Shown: positions 53,403 through 61,275 of the stretch, one piece after another
Layout of the letters: each line of letters opens with the position of its first letter
How positions within the stretch are numbered: the stretch's first letter is position 1
NCBI GenBank assembly: GCA_963732765.1
Contig: CAVTAS010000008.1
Location: 806,001 to 870,000, forward strand
DNA from: JANYHF01 sp963732765
GTDB taxonomy: Bacteria; Pseudomonadota; Alphaproteobacteria; Rhizobiales; Hyphomicrobiaceae
Direction: 5' to 3'
Length of the DNA: 64,000 nt
The notes under the pieces: generated by a model
Told to the model about the DNA's origin: nothing
The model's database searches: none
Seen by the model: the letters and a program-made list of their open reading frames with translations, nothing else
Program-made: the position numbers and the translations under genes

Positions 53403-54624
53403 GGCCACGGCTGAGCGGGTTGCCCGGGCCAGTTACGGCAAGCTGGTGGCCTTCCTGGCGGCCCGTAACCGCGACGTCGCCTCGGCCGAGGATGCCCTGG
53501 CCGAGGCCTTCGCGGCGGCCCTGCAGCAATGGCCGCAAACCGGGCCTCCCGACAATCCGGAGGCCTGGCTGCTGACGGTTGCGCGGCGGAAACAGATCGA
53601 TGCGGCGCGGCGGCGCCAGACCGGCACGCTGGCCGAGCCGCATCTGCAACTGATGGCGGAAGATCTCGCGGCGGCGGAGGCCGAACCCATGACCATCCCC
53701 GATCACCGGCTCGCCCTGATGTTCGCCTGCGCGCATCCCGCGATCGATCCGGCGGTGCGCACGCCGCTCATCCTGCAGACCGTCCTCGGCTTCGATGCCG
53801 CCGCCATCGCCGCGGCATTCCTGACGTCGCCCGCCGCCATGAGCCAGCGGCTGGTGCGCGCCAAGGCCAAGATCAAAGTTGCGGGCATTCCGTTTCAGAT
53901 CCCCGAACCTGAGGCGTTGCCAGAGCGGCTGGATGCTGTGCTGGACGCGATTTACGCCTGTTTCAGCGACGGCTGGTCCGATGCTGCCGGGAGCGAACCA
54001 GCGCGGCACGAGCATGCGGGCGAGGCGCTCTGGCTGGGGCGGCTGGTGGCGCAGCTGCTGCCGGACGAAGCGGAGGCGCTCGGCCTGTTGGCGTTGATGC
54101 TTTACGCGCAAGCCAGACGCCCGGCGCGGCGCGATGCTGGCGGTCGCTATGTGCCGCTGTCGGAGCAGGATCCGGCGCTCTGGGATGTCGCGATGATGAC
54201 CGAGGCCGACGATCTGCTGCGGCTGGCCGGCTCGGGCGCCGGGATCGGGCGGTTTCAGCTGCAGGCCGCCATCCAATCGGTGCATGCCGCCCGGCGCTTC
54301 ACTGGCCGCACCGACTGGCCGGCAATCGAGCAGCTTTACGACGCGCTGTTGGCCATGACCGGCTCCGCCGTGGTGGCGATCAATCGTGCAGTTGCGATTG
54401 CCGAGACGCGCGGGCCCCGGTACGGGCTGGATGCGTTGGACGAAGTGAGCACACAGAACCAGATTTTGGATTACCAGCCCTATTGGGCAGCCAGGGCGGG
54501 TCTGCTGGCGCAGTGCCGCGATCCTAAGGCGGCGGACGAGGCTTATGAGCACGCCATCGGCCTGGAAACCGATCCCGCAGTGCGTGAGTTCTTACAAAGA
54601 CAAAGACAGGCGCTCCGCAATTAA
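53380..54624 (+). CDS. ECF42-like RNA polymerase sigma factor with long C-terminal domain
   Basis: About 414 residues from a TTG at 53380; exact start uncertain. Region 2 is ARASYGKLVAFLAARNRDVASAEDALAEAF...NPEAWLLTVARRKQIDAARR; region 4 is RTPLILQTVLGFDAAAIAAAFLTSPAAMSQRLVRAKAKI. After that comes a ~230-residue helical C-terminal extension (e.g. EAEALGLLALMLYAQARRPAR, PYWAARAGLLAQCRDPKAADEAYEHAIGL), the hallmark of ECF42, which lack an anti-sigma factor. No anti-sigma gene is adjacent here, in agreement. The signal it responds to is unknown. Confidence 0.87.
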   Translation: MERSNTAEATAERVARASYGKLVAFLAARNRDVASAEDALAEAFAAALQQWPQTGPPDNPEAWLLTVARRKQIDAARRRQTGTLAEPHLQLMAEDLAAAEAEPMTIPDHRLALMFACAHPAIDPAVRTPLILQTVLGFDAAAIAAAFLTSPAAMSQRLVRAKAKIKVAGIPFQIPEPEALPERLDAVLDAIYACFSDGWSDAAGSEPARHEHAGEALWLGRLVAQLLPDEAEALGLLALMLYAQARRPARRDAGGRYVPLSEQDPALWDVAMMTEADDLLRLAGSGAGIGRFQLQAAIQSVHAARRFTGRTDWPAIEQLYDALLAMTGSAVVAINRAVAIAETRGPRYGLDALDEVSTQNQILDYQPYWAARAGLLAQCRDPKAADEAYEHAIGLETDPAVREFLQRQRQALRN

Positions 54625-54645
54625 GTCTGCGGGGCTGCCTGTCTT
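54603..54645 (+). terminator. Terminator-like hairpin overlapping the sigma gene stop
   Basis: AAGACAGGC (54603-54611) pairs with GCCTGTCTT (54637-54645), extended by GCTCCGCA/TGCGGGGC inside, around the loop ATTAAGTC. The stop codon of the sigma gene lies within the structure. No T-tract. Confidence 0.45.
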
Positions 54646-54676
54646 CGCGTCCCTACCCGAAACTTACTCTTGCGAA

Positions 54677-54895
54677 CTAGCCGCAGGTTTTCAGGCACTG
54701 ATTGCGCTGGCTGTCGCAAGTGTAGCGATCATTGGTCGTCTTCATGCACTGGTCGTGAGCGGCATTGCAGGTCGCCGCGCACTGATTGTCGGCGCGCGCC
54801 GACGTAATCGCGCCGCCAACCATCGTCTGGGCGGCAATCGCAGCAGCAACGGCGCCGGCAGCGGCAACCAGCATCCAACGTCGTGTCGTGCTCAT
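54677..54895 (-). CDS. Small secreted Cys-rich protein
   Basis: 72 residues. A signal peptide-like N-terminus (MSTTRRWMLVAAAGAVAAAI, cleavage near SARA|DN) leads to a mature part of about 36 residues with six Cys: CAATC, QCMKTT, TCDSQ, QCLKTCG. The paired spacing suggests three disulfides or metal binding. Function unknown; the RR near the start (TTRRWMLVA) may hint at Tat export but this is weak. Confidence 0.65.
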   Translation of the reverse strand: MSTTRRWMLVAAAGAVAAAIAAQTMVGGAITSARADNQCAATCNAAHDQCMKTTNDRYTCDSQRNQCLKTCG

Positions 54896-55068
54896 TGTCT
54901 GTCCCTGTTAGGCGAGCCCGAAGAGCCTCAACGGCCCGCGGCGGCTCCTGCCGCATGGCCAAGGACTGGATGGCGGCTCACGGACCCATCCCGTTTTGCC
55001 ACCTTGGTTTCAATGTACTGGGTCGGAGATGAATGAGATCTGAACGATGGGGGCTTGAAAATGACCGA

Positions 55069-55099
55069 GGGCGCCCTCGGGGGAGAAAGGGCGCCCTCT
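55069..55099 (-). terminator. Hairpin downstream of ibpA
   Basis: GAGGGCGCCCT (55069-55079) and AGGGCGCCCTC (55089-55099) form a perfect 11-bp stem, 31-60 bases after the ibpA stop. No T-tract, so termination is only likely. Confidence 0.5.
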
Positions 55100-55129
55100 G
55101 CCGTCAGAGCACTATAGGCAACCTGAGGT

Positions 55130-55597
55130 TCAGGCCGCGGCTTTGTGCTCGATCACCTTCTCGGGCGCAGCCTTGGCGTTGCCGATGGCGATGCTGCGCG
55201 GCTTCATCTTCTCCGGCACCTCACGGGCCAGATCGATGTGCAGCATACCGTCCCTGATGTCGGCGCCCTTCACTTCGACAAAGTCGGCCAGCTGGAACTG
55301 GCGCACGAAATTCCGCCCCGCGATGCCGCGGTACAGGAACTCGTTGCCCTTGGCTTCATCGGCCTTCTTGCCGGTGACCTTGAGCAGGCTCTCTTCCACC
55401 TCGACCGCAATGTCGGCAGGCGTAAAGCCGGCTACCGCCATCGAGATGCGGTAGGCGTTTTCGCCGGTGCGCTCGATGTTATAGGGCGGGTAGGTTGGTG
55501 CATCGTTGCCGACGCTGGTCAGGCTGTCGAACAGGCTGGCCAGATGGTCGAAACCGACGCTGGTACGGTAGAGAGGGGCGTAGTCGAACTGTCGCAT
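55130..55597 (-). CDS. ibpA: Small heat-shock protein, Hsp20/IbpA family
   Basis: 155 residues from ATG 55597 (MRQFDYAPLYRTSVGFDHLASLFDSL). The alpha-crystallin domain runs from YPPYNIERTGENAYRI through VEVEESLLKVTGKK to GMLHIDLAREVPEKMKP. It holds unfolding proteins in the cytoplasm for later refolding. Regulation looks heat-dependent at two levels: a sigma-32-like promoter at 55698-55726 and a ROSE-like leader directly upstream. Confidence 0.95.
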   Translation of the reverse strand: MRQFDYAPLYRTSVGFDHLASLFDSLTSVGNDAPTYPPYNIERTGENAYRISMAVAGFTPADIAVEVEESLLKVTGKKADEAKGNEFLYRGIAGRNFVRQFQLADFVEVKGADIRDGMLHIDLAREVPEKMKPRSIAIGNAKAAPEKVIEHKAAA

Positions 55598-55690
55598 CAC
55601 ATGATCCTCCTGAGGGAAGCGACCCGTGGAATGATCCGCCCAACTGGGCCGGATCGTCGGATGTCCCGCCGCCGGAATGGCCGGCGTGAC
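55598..55690 (-). ncRNA. Candidate ROSE-type RNA thermometer in the ibpA 5' leader
   Basis: On the minus strand the leader ends TCGCTTCCCTCAGGAGGATC... just before ATG. ROSE elements hide the GGAGGA ribosome site against an upstream U(Y)GCU motif in a hairpin that opens on heating; TCGCT facing AGGAGGA is that arrangement. Upstream leader parts (GCCGGCC...GGCGG, GATCCGGCCC..GGGCGGATC) could form the 5' stems. Length (about 93 bases) fits. Structural claim is by inspection only. Confidence 0.6.
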
Positions 55691-55697
55691 GAGACCT

Positions 55698-55726
55698 GAG
55701 ATGGGAGGGCTCAGGGGGATTTCAAG
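55698..55726 (-). promoter_or_regulatory. Sigma-32 (RpoH) type promoter of ibpA
   Basis: On the minus strand CTTGAAA (55726-55720) is followed after 14 bases by CCCATCTC (55705-55698), matching the RpoH consensus CTTGAAA - N11-16 - CCCCATNT closely. Start of transcription is expected near 55690. Confidence 0.75.
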
Positions 55727-56015
55727 GGGCGGGGACATGAAGGACATGTGCGGCGAGAGCCGATGGCGAGGCTGAATCGCCGGCCTCGAGCCGCATGTGA
55801 CCTTCGGCTCAGCAATTGCGGCCCACTTCGGGCGGCAGTGTGTCGCCGAGGCTGACCATCATGTCCCCGGCATCGCCTCATTTCGAGCCTAAATCGCTGA
55901 TTGCAATGGAAATTCCGCACCAGCGAAGATGAACAGTTGCTGAACGAACTCGTGGCTCTCGGTTCATATTGATTGCGGCAGCTTCGTGGCATTGGGGTGT
56001 TACGAGGAGGTTGTC

Positions 56016-56543
56016 ATGACTGGTTTACGTGGACTTTTCGTTAGCGTCATCGGTGCGGGCATCGCGTTCGCGGCGGTTGGCGGAGCGGCCAGTGCGGCCG
56101 ATTTCGGCGACGCCACCTATGGTCTTGAGGTGCCCTATGTGCAGGGCGACATGGCCGACGACCAGACTGTGCTGGTCGGGCAGCGCTTGCGTGGCGCGCC
56201 ACCGATCATCTATCCGCCGGCCGATTATCAGCAGGGCTACACGCAGTATCCCGATCAATCCGATGATTATCTGCAAGAGCCGCTGCCGCCACGTCCCAAC
56301 GGGCGGTGCCTGGAGTCCCGGCAAATCGAGCGCATGCTGGCCGGCCAGGGCTGGCGCAGTTTCGTCAATCCAAAGCGCGGCGCCGATGTTGTGGGCCTCA
56401 CCGCCAGCCGCCCGAACGGTCTCACCTACCGGCTGAAGCTGGATCGCTGCACCGGCGTTATTCTGTCGGCCAACCTGCTGGACCAGCCCGATACGCGGCG
56501 GTCCTACACTTACAATCCGGACCAGCCCTACAACGGCTATTGA
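56016..56543 (+). CDS. Secreted hypothetical protein, PepSY-like
   Basis: 175 residues from ATG 56016, preceded by GAGGAGG. Signal peptide (MTGLRGLFVSVIGAGIAFAA, cleavage near ASA|AD). The C-terminal half GRCLESRQIERMLAGQGWRSF...TYRLKLDRCTGVILSANLL resembles the PepSY fold with its (D/N)-xx-TG motif; two Cys may form a disulfide. Middle part is Pro/Tyr/Gln-rich. Periplasmic role unknown. Confidence 0.7.
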   Translation: MTGLRGLFVSVIGAGIAFAAVGGAASAADFGDATYGLEVPYVQGDMADDQTVLVGQRLRGAPPIIYPPADYQQGYTQYPDQSDDYLQEPLPPRPNGRCLESRQIERMLAGQGWRSFVNPKRGADVVGLTASRPNGLTYRLKLDRCTGVILSANLLDQPDTRRSYTYNPDQPYNGY

Positions 56544-56671
56544 TCGTGTCGCCTGGCCATCCAATCGGTGCCAAGAGAGGACTTCGCAACTACATTGCGA
56601 GCCCTCCCATCTCCGGCCTAGCCACTTTGGCCTCTGCGGCGGCCTTTATCCTCGCGCAAAGCAGCTGACGC

Positions 56672-57265
56672 TCAGACCGTCTCGGCGACCTTCTCCACGA
56701 CCTTCTCGGCCGGGGCAGCTGCAGCAACCGGCGCTACTTCAGGCTTTTTAGCCGGCTCGGCTTTCTTGGCTGATGCTGGGGCGGCTGGCTTGGTTCCGGT
56801 CGCGTCCTGCCATTGCTTCAACGCCGTCTTGGCCGAGGGTAGGGCGTTTGGTGCAGCGCCAGCCAGGATGCGCCCGAGATGCAGCGCATGCTCGTTAACC
56901 TTGGTTATGTCGAGCGCCGCACCGCCCTCGCGCGGGCCGAGCACCTGAAGGCGCAGGCCTTGCAGCGCCGCCATGTCGGCCTTGCTCAGCGTACGGCCTG
57001 AACACAATTGTAGAGTAAGCGCCTCGCAGGCAGCGGCCGACGGCTTGCCGGTCGAGGCCGCCTCGCCGAAGAGCTGGGCCAAGCTATCGGAGGCGTGGAG
57101 GGCGACATCGTGCCGTTTGCGCGATTGGACGGAGCTGGCCGCCAACCCCCGTCCGATCAGCCACACCAGCAGGACGCCGGCGAGCGCCGCGCCGCCGGTC
57201 GTGACCGCCGACAACGCTTCCGGATTGCTGCCTAGGTCGAGAAAGAAGCCGAGAATTTGATCCAT
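56672..57265 (-). CDS. Membrane-anchored hypothetical protein
   Basis: 197 residues from ATG 57265 (MDQILGFFLDLGSNP). One membrane helix (AVTTGGAALAGVLLVWLIG), a helical middle domain with Cys in EALTLQLCSG, and an Ala/Lys/Pro/Glu-rich C-terminal tail (about 155-197). Unknown function. A 230-base gap with no recognisable element separates it from the ABC ATPase. Confidence 0.65.
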   Translation of the reverse strand: MDQILGFFLDLGSNPEALSAVTTGGAALAGVLLVWLIGRGLAASSVQSRKRHDVALHASDSLAQLFGEAASTGKPSAAACEALTLQLCSGRTLSKADMAALQGLRLQVLGPREGGAALDITKVNEHALHLGRILAGAAPNALPSAKTALKQWQDATGTKPAAPASAKKAEPAKKPEVAPVAAAAPAEKVVEKVAETV

Positions 57266-57495
57266 AGAACGCACCCCCCAAAAACTACACGGCAAGCGAA
57301 TTGAATTTACAACTCATCGCTCGCTTGCCAAACCACAATCGTCATTCCGGTCAAGTCCACGCCAAAGGCCGCCCCCAGCCAGGTCGCCCGGATGTTGCCG
57401 TGTTGCATGAGCGCAAACGCCCGGCGAGTTGCCCTATAGCGACCATCGACGGCAGCGCAGATGACAATTGACGGCCGCAGCACATCAGGTCGCAG

Positions 57496-58288
57496 CTAGC
57501 TCTGCAAGGCCCCAGGTCCAGGTATTGCTCCGGGCGGGCATTTCCCTAGGATGATCATCCCCAGCACTTCGTCCTTGGTCACGTCCTTGACCTTGGCCGT
57601 GCCGACGATGCGACCATTTTTCATCACCGAGACGCGGTCCGACAGTTCGAACACGTCGTGGATGTCGTGGCTGATCAGGAAAATCCCGATGCCGGTCTTC
57701 TTGAGTTGAAGCGTCAGGTCGGCGACCTGCTTGGTCTCCTGTGGCCCGAGCGCGGCAGTCGGCTCGTCCATGATGAGTATGTTGGCATTGAAGTGGATGG
57801 CGCGGGCGATGGCGACCGATTGGCGCTGGCCGCCCGAGAGTTTTTTCACCGGCTCCTTGAAGCGGCGGAAGTTCGGGTTCAGCCGGCCCATGACTTCGCG
57901 AGCGGCCGCTTCCATGGCGGCGTCGTCAAGCGTGCCCCAGCGGGTTTTGAGTTCTCGTCCCAGGAATAAGTTGGCGGCGGCATCGACGTTGTCGGCCAGC
58001 GCCAGGGTCTGGTAGATGGTCTCGATGCCGTAGCGTTTCGCGTCGCGCGGGTTGTTGATCTCGGCCTTTTCGCCTCGAATGTAAGATGTCGCCGTGATCG
58101 CGCTGGTAGGCGCCCGAGAGGATCTTGATCAAGGTCGACTTGCCCGCGCCATTGTGGCCGAGCAGGCCGACGACCTCGCCGGGGTAGAGTTCCAACGAGG
58201 CGTGATCGACAGCTTTGATGCCGCCGAAAGCGATCGAGATGTCGCGCATCTCGACCAAGGGTTTTGCGCCGTTTGCGTGCGTGTCCAT
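57496..58288 (-). CDS. Sugar ABC transporter ATPase (single NBD, XylG/FrcA-like), one frameshift
   Basis: Starts at ATG 58288 (MDTHANGAKPLVEMRDISIAFGG). Walker A GHNGAGKSTLIK is followed by a frame break in GDI near 58083; removing one T restores YIRGEKAEINNPRDAKRYGIETIYQ...LFLGREL...MEAAAREVMGRL and the signature KLSGGQRQSVAIARA with Walker B ILIMDEPTAAL. Corrected length 263 residues. It has only one nucleotide-binding domain, unlike the double-domain XylG/RbsA (~500). Works with the permease upstream (12-base gap). Confidence 0.87.
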
Positions 58289-58300
58289 GATCAGCGCTCC

Positions 58301-59629
58301 TTACTGCGACCGGCGGCGGAAGAACTGGTCCAGGAAGACCGCGAGCACCAGGACGGAACCGACCAGCATGTCCTTGTAGGCGCTATCGAAGTTCAGTAGC
58401 GTCATGCCCGATTGCAGCGATTGCATCAACAAAGCCCCGAGTATCGCGCCATAGATGGTGCCAACGCCACCCGCCAGCGAGGTGCCGCCGATCACAGTGG
58501 CGGCGATGACATAGAGTTCGTTGAACTGTCCCAGGGAGTTTGAGGCCGCGTTCAGGCGCGCCGAAGCGATACAGGCGGAGATGGCTGTCAGGACGCCCAT
58601 CAGCGAAAACATGCAGAGCGTGATCCATTTGGTGTTGACGCCCGCCAGTTCCGCCGCCTCGGGGTTGCCGCCGATGGCGTAGATGTACCGACCGAATGTG
58701 GTGCGGGTGGCGATGAAGGTCATTACGATGCCGACCGCGAGCGCGATCAGCATTGGAATGGAAAAGCCCTTCGAGAACTCAAGGCCCTCGGGCGGGACTG
58801 TGATGCCGATTTCCTTGGCATAGCGATTGACGACGCCGGGCGGCCAATAAGCTGAATTGAGAACGTAGACCAATCCAAGAACCATGGCGCAGCCAGCCAG
58901 CCCAAGCAAAATCTCCGCCCAGACTGGCCGTTGCGGAAACTGGAAGCGCGTCCTTGCGGTTCGAGACGACAGGATGCCCCAGAGGATCGCCAGGCAGGCC
59001 AGGCTGCCCAGCACCCAGCTCGCCGTGCCGCCGATCCAAGAGCCGCGCGGTGTGCCGCCGATCAGCTCAAACAGCGCATTCATCGGCGCAACGGTCTCGC
59101 CGCGAATGACGGCCCAGGCTGCACCGTTGAAAACGATAAGGCCGCCCAGAGTGACGATGAAGGACGGGATTTCGGCGTAAGCTACCAGGAAGCCGTTCAG
59201 CGCGCCCAAGATTGCGCCCAGGACCAGCGCGATCAGGACCGCGACTATCCAGGTGGCGGGATGCTCGGCGCCCAACATTGGCGACAGCCAGTAGACCTGT
59301 GCGACGCCCGACACAACGGCGATGAAGCTCATCATGGAGCCCACCGACAAGTCGATATGGCGCATGACGATGATGAGCACCATGCCGGTCGCCATGACGG
59401 CGATGACGGAGGTCTGCACCAACAGGTTCCAAAGGTTGCGCGAGGTCAGGAACACGCCCTCGCCCGAGCGCCATTGACCGGCAAGTTGGAAGCCGACCCA
59501 GATCAGGATCAGTGCCCCGATCATGCCGAGCAGGCGGGTATCGAGTTCGGTAGCGCGCAAGAAGCGCTGGAACGCGCCTTCCTGCACCATCGCAGGCCCG
59601 CCCGCGCGGCTATCGGTAGCGGTCGACAT
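58301..59629 (-). CDS. Sugar ABC transporter permease (XylH/RbsC type)
   Basis: 442 residues with 10 or more predicted membrane helices. The family motif IDLSVGSMMSFIAVVSG and YAIGGNPEAAELAGVN...ATVIGGTSLAGGVGTIYGAILGALL are typical of CUT2 permeases, with the long insertion (PRGSWIGGTASW...PPEGLEFSKGF) common in XylH. It imports a pentose-type sugar. Start ATG 59629. The binding-protein gene ends 350 bases upstream. Confidence 0.92.
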   Translation of the reverse strand: MSTATDSRAGGPAMVQEGAFQRFLRATELDTRLLGMIGALILIWVGFQLAGQWRSGEGVFLTSRNLWNLLVQTSVIAVMATGMVLIIVMRHIDLSVGSMMSFIAVVSGVAQVYWLSPMLGAEHPATWIVAVLIALVLGAILGALNGFLVAYAEIPSFIVTLGGLIVFNGAAWAVIRGETVAPMNALFELIGGTPRGSWIGGTASWVLGSLACLAILWGILSSRTARTRFQFPQRPVWAEILLGLAGCAMVLGLVYVLNSAYWPPGVVNRYAKEIGITVPPEGLEFSKGFSIPMLIALAVGIVMTFIATRTTFGRYIYAIGGNPEAAELAGVNTKWITLCMFSLMGVLTAISACIASARLNAASNSLGQFNELYVIAATVIGGTSLAGGVGTIYGAILGALLMQSLQSGMTLLNFDSAYKDMLVGSVLVLAVFLDQFFRRRSQ

Positions 59630-59678
59630 GTCAGAGCCTCCCCAGGCGTTCAGTTAATAGCGCGGCAGCGCTTTCTTC

Positions 59679-59887
59679 CCTCTCCCCCATCTTTGGGGGA
59701 GAGGAGACCGCGTCTCGCAGCCGCCCTCTTCGGCGGCAAGAGCCACGCGATCGGTGAGGGGCAGCTGCTTGCTCCGTACCGCTCTCACTATCTGCAGGGT
59801 GCAAGCGGCTGCCCCTCATCCGGCCCTTTGTCCTCGCGCTGTCGCGCTCGGGGGCCACCTTCTCCCCCCTGAAGAGGGGGGAGAAGG
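59679..59887. repeat. Composite palindromic repeat, family A, copy 3
   Basis: Outer hairpins CCTCTCCCCCATCTTTGGGGGAGAGG-type (59679-59704) and CCTTCTCCCCCC...GGGGGGAGAAGG (59858-59887). Inner stems GACCGCGT/ACGCGATC, GGTGAGGGGCAG/CTGCCCCTCA and a GCGC-rich stem are in the same order and orientation as copy 1. Outer loops and stem sequences differ while pairing is kept. Confidence 0.87.
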
Positions 59888-59890
59888 CAG

Positions 59891-59927
59891 AAAAAAAGCC
59901 GCGCCGTCCGTATCGGGACAGCGCGGC
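59891..59927 (-). terminator. Rho-independent terminator after the sugar-binding protein gene
   Basis: On the minus strand GCCGCGCTGTCC - loop CGATAC - GGACGGCGCGGC followed by TTTTTTT. Twelve-pair stem with one G-U. It stands 54 bases after the binding-protein stop and 260 bases before the permease start, so part of transcription should end here. Confidence 0.85.
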
Positions 59928-59980
59928 CAGTGTCAGCGACGATCAGGCATTTGGCAACCTGCGTTCGTCAACAGCCTAAC

Positions 59981-61015
59981 TTAGCAACCAGCGACCATGC
60001 CGGCCTTGACGCCAGCGCAAGCCTTGTCCTTGGTGATCCAACCAGCGTCGATCACGGCCGACAGATTGTCCTTGGTGATCGGGGTGGGGGCCAGAAGGAT
60101 CGACTTCATCTCGACCTTCTTCTTGCCGCCATTGAACATGCTGGTGCCGGCAACTTCCTTGCCTTCTGCCAGAGCAACGGCAGCTTCAGCTGCGACCTTG
60201 CCCAGAGCGCGCGAGTCCTTCCAGACCGACACGGTCTGGGTGCCGAGCGCAACGCGGTTGATGGCGGCGAGATCGCCGTCCTGGCCCGAAACCGGGACCG
60301 TACCGTCAAGCCCTTGCGCCTTGAGAGCGGCAACGACGCCCGAAGCCATGCCGTCGTTCTCGGACACGACCGCGTCGACCTTGTTGCCGGTCGAGGTCAG
60401 GCACTGCTCCATGTTCTTCTGGGCATTGTCCGGCTTCCAGCCATCCGTAAACGTCTCGCAGACGTTCTTGATCTTGCCGGCGTCCATGTTCTCTTTCAGC
60501 ACTTCCATGATGCCTTCGAACAGGAACGTTGCGTTCGGATCGCCCTTGTCGCCCTTGATGAAGGCGTAGTTGCCGGCCGGCTTGGCCTTCAGGATTTCCT
60601 TAGCCATCAGACGGCCGACGCCGACGTTGTCGAACGTGACATAAAGCGCGTTCGGGTCTTCAAACTGCACGTCATAGGCGATGGTCTTGACGCCAGCGTC
60701 CGAGGCGGCCTTGATCGAGGGCAGGATAGCGTCGCTATCAAAAGCGACGATCATGATGACGTCGACCTTCTGGGTGATCAGGCCTTCGATGTCCTTGGCC
60801 TGCTTGTCGGCCGACCCTTGCGCGTCCGTCGAGACATACTTGTTGCCGGCAGCTTCGACCACAGCCTTGATGGCGGCTTCGTCGGTCTTCCAGCGCTCTT
60901 CCTGGAAGGTCTTCCAGGAGACGGCGATGGTCTTGCCGGCGGCAAAGGCGGGGGCCGAGGCGGCAAGCGCGATGGCGGCGGTCGCCGTGACGGCGAGCGC
61001 AGTTGTGAACTTCAT
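59981..61015 (-). CDS. Sugar ABC transporter substrate-binding protein (XylF-like)
   Basis: 344 residues from ATG 61015 after a good GGGAGGA site. Signal peptide MKFTTALAVTATAAIALAAS...AFA|AGK. The periplasmic-binding fold type I is seen in ISWKTFQEERWKTDEAAIKAV-like N-terminus, DAQGSADKQAKDIEGLITQKVDVIMI, and PVSGQDGDLAAINRVALGTQTVSVWK. XylF-type D-xylose binding is most likely. First gene of the xylF-xylH-xylG like unit. Confidence 0.9.
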   Translation of the reverse strand: MKFTTALAVTATAAIALAASAPAFAAGKTIAVSWKTFQEERWKTDEAAIKAVVEAAGNKYVSTDAQGSADKQAKDIEGLITQKVDVIMIVAFDSDAILPSIKAASDAGVKTIAYDVQFEDPNALYVTFDNVGVGRLMAKEILKAKPAGNYAFIKGDKGDPNATFLFEGIMEVLKENMDAGKIKNVCETFTDGWKPDNAQKNMEQCLTSTGNKVDAVVSENDGMASGVVAALKAQGLDGTVPVSGQDGDLAAINRVALGTQTVSVWKDSRALGKVAAEAAVALAEGKEVAGTSMFNGGKKKVEMKSILLAPTPITKDNLSAVIDAGWITKDKACAGVKAGMVAGC

Positions 61016-61275
61016 GGAAATCCTCCCTGAGATAGATGGCGGCGGAGGCCGCCTGGGACGACTTCTAGCCGTGTGATTGCGGCGGGACAATGGGGGAATG
61101 ACATTTTTTGATAGACCACGATAGGGCGGGTTGCCGCGAGAAAAACGTACAAATTAGTTCCTGCAAATCATAATGTTCATCGGACCAGTTCGCTTGCCGC
61201 AAACGGCCACGCCGTGGCAAGAAGCAGCGCGTGGGCCAACACGGTGCCGCGTTGCCACAAGGAGCCTATCTGTCA

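Larger units (their letters stand above)
59630..59980 (-). other. 351-base intra-operon gap between sugar-binding protein and permease genes
   Basis: Contains the terminator-like hairpin (59891-59927) and the full composite repeat A3 (59679-59887). No gene was found on either strand. Confidence 0.75.
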
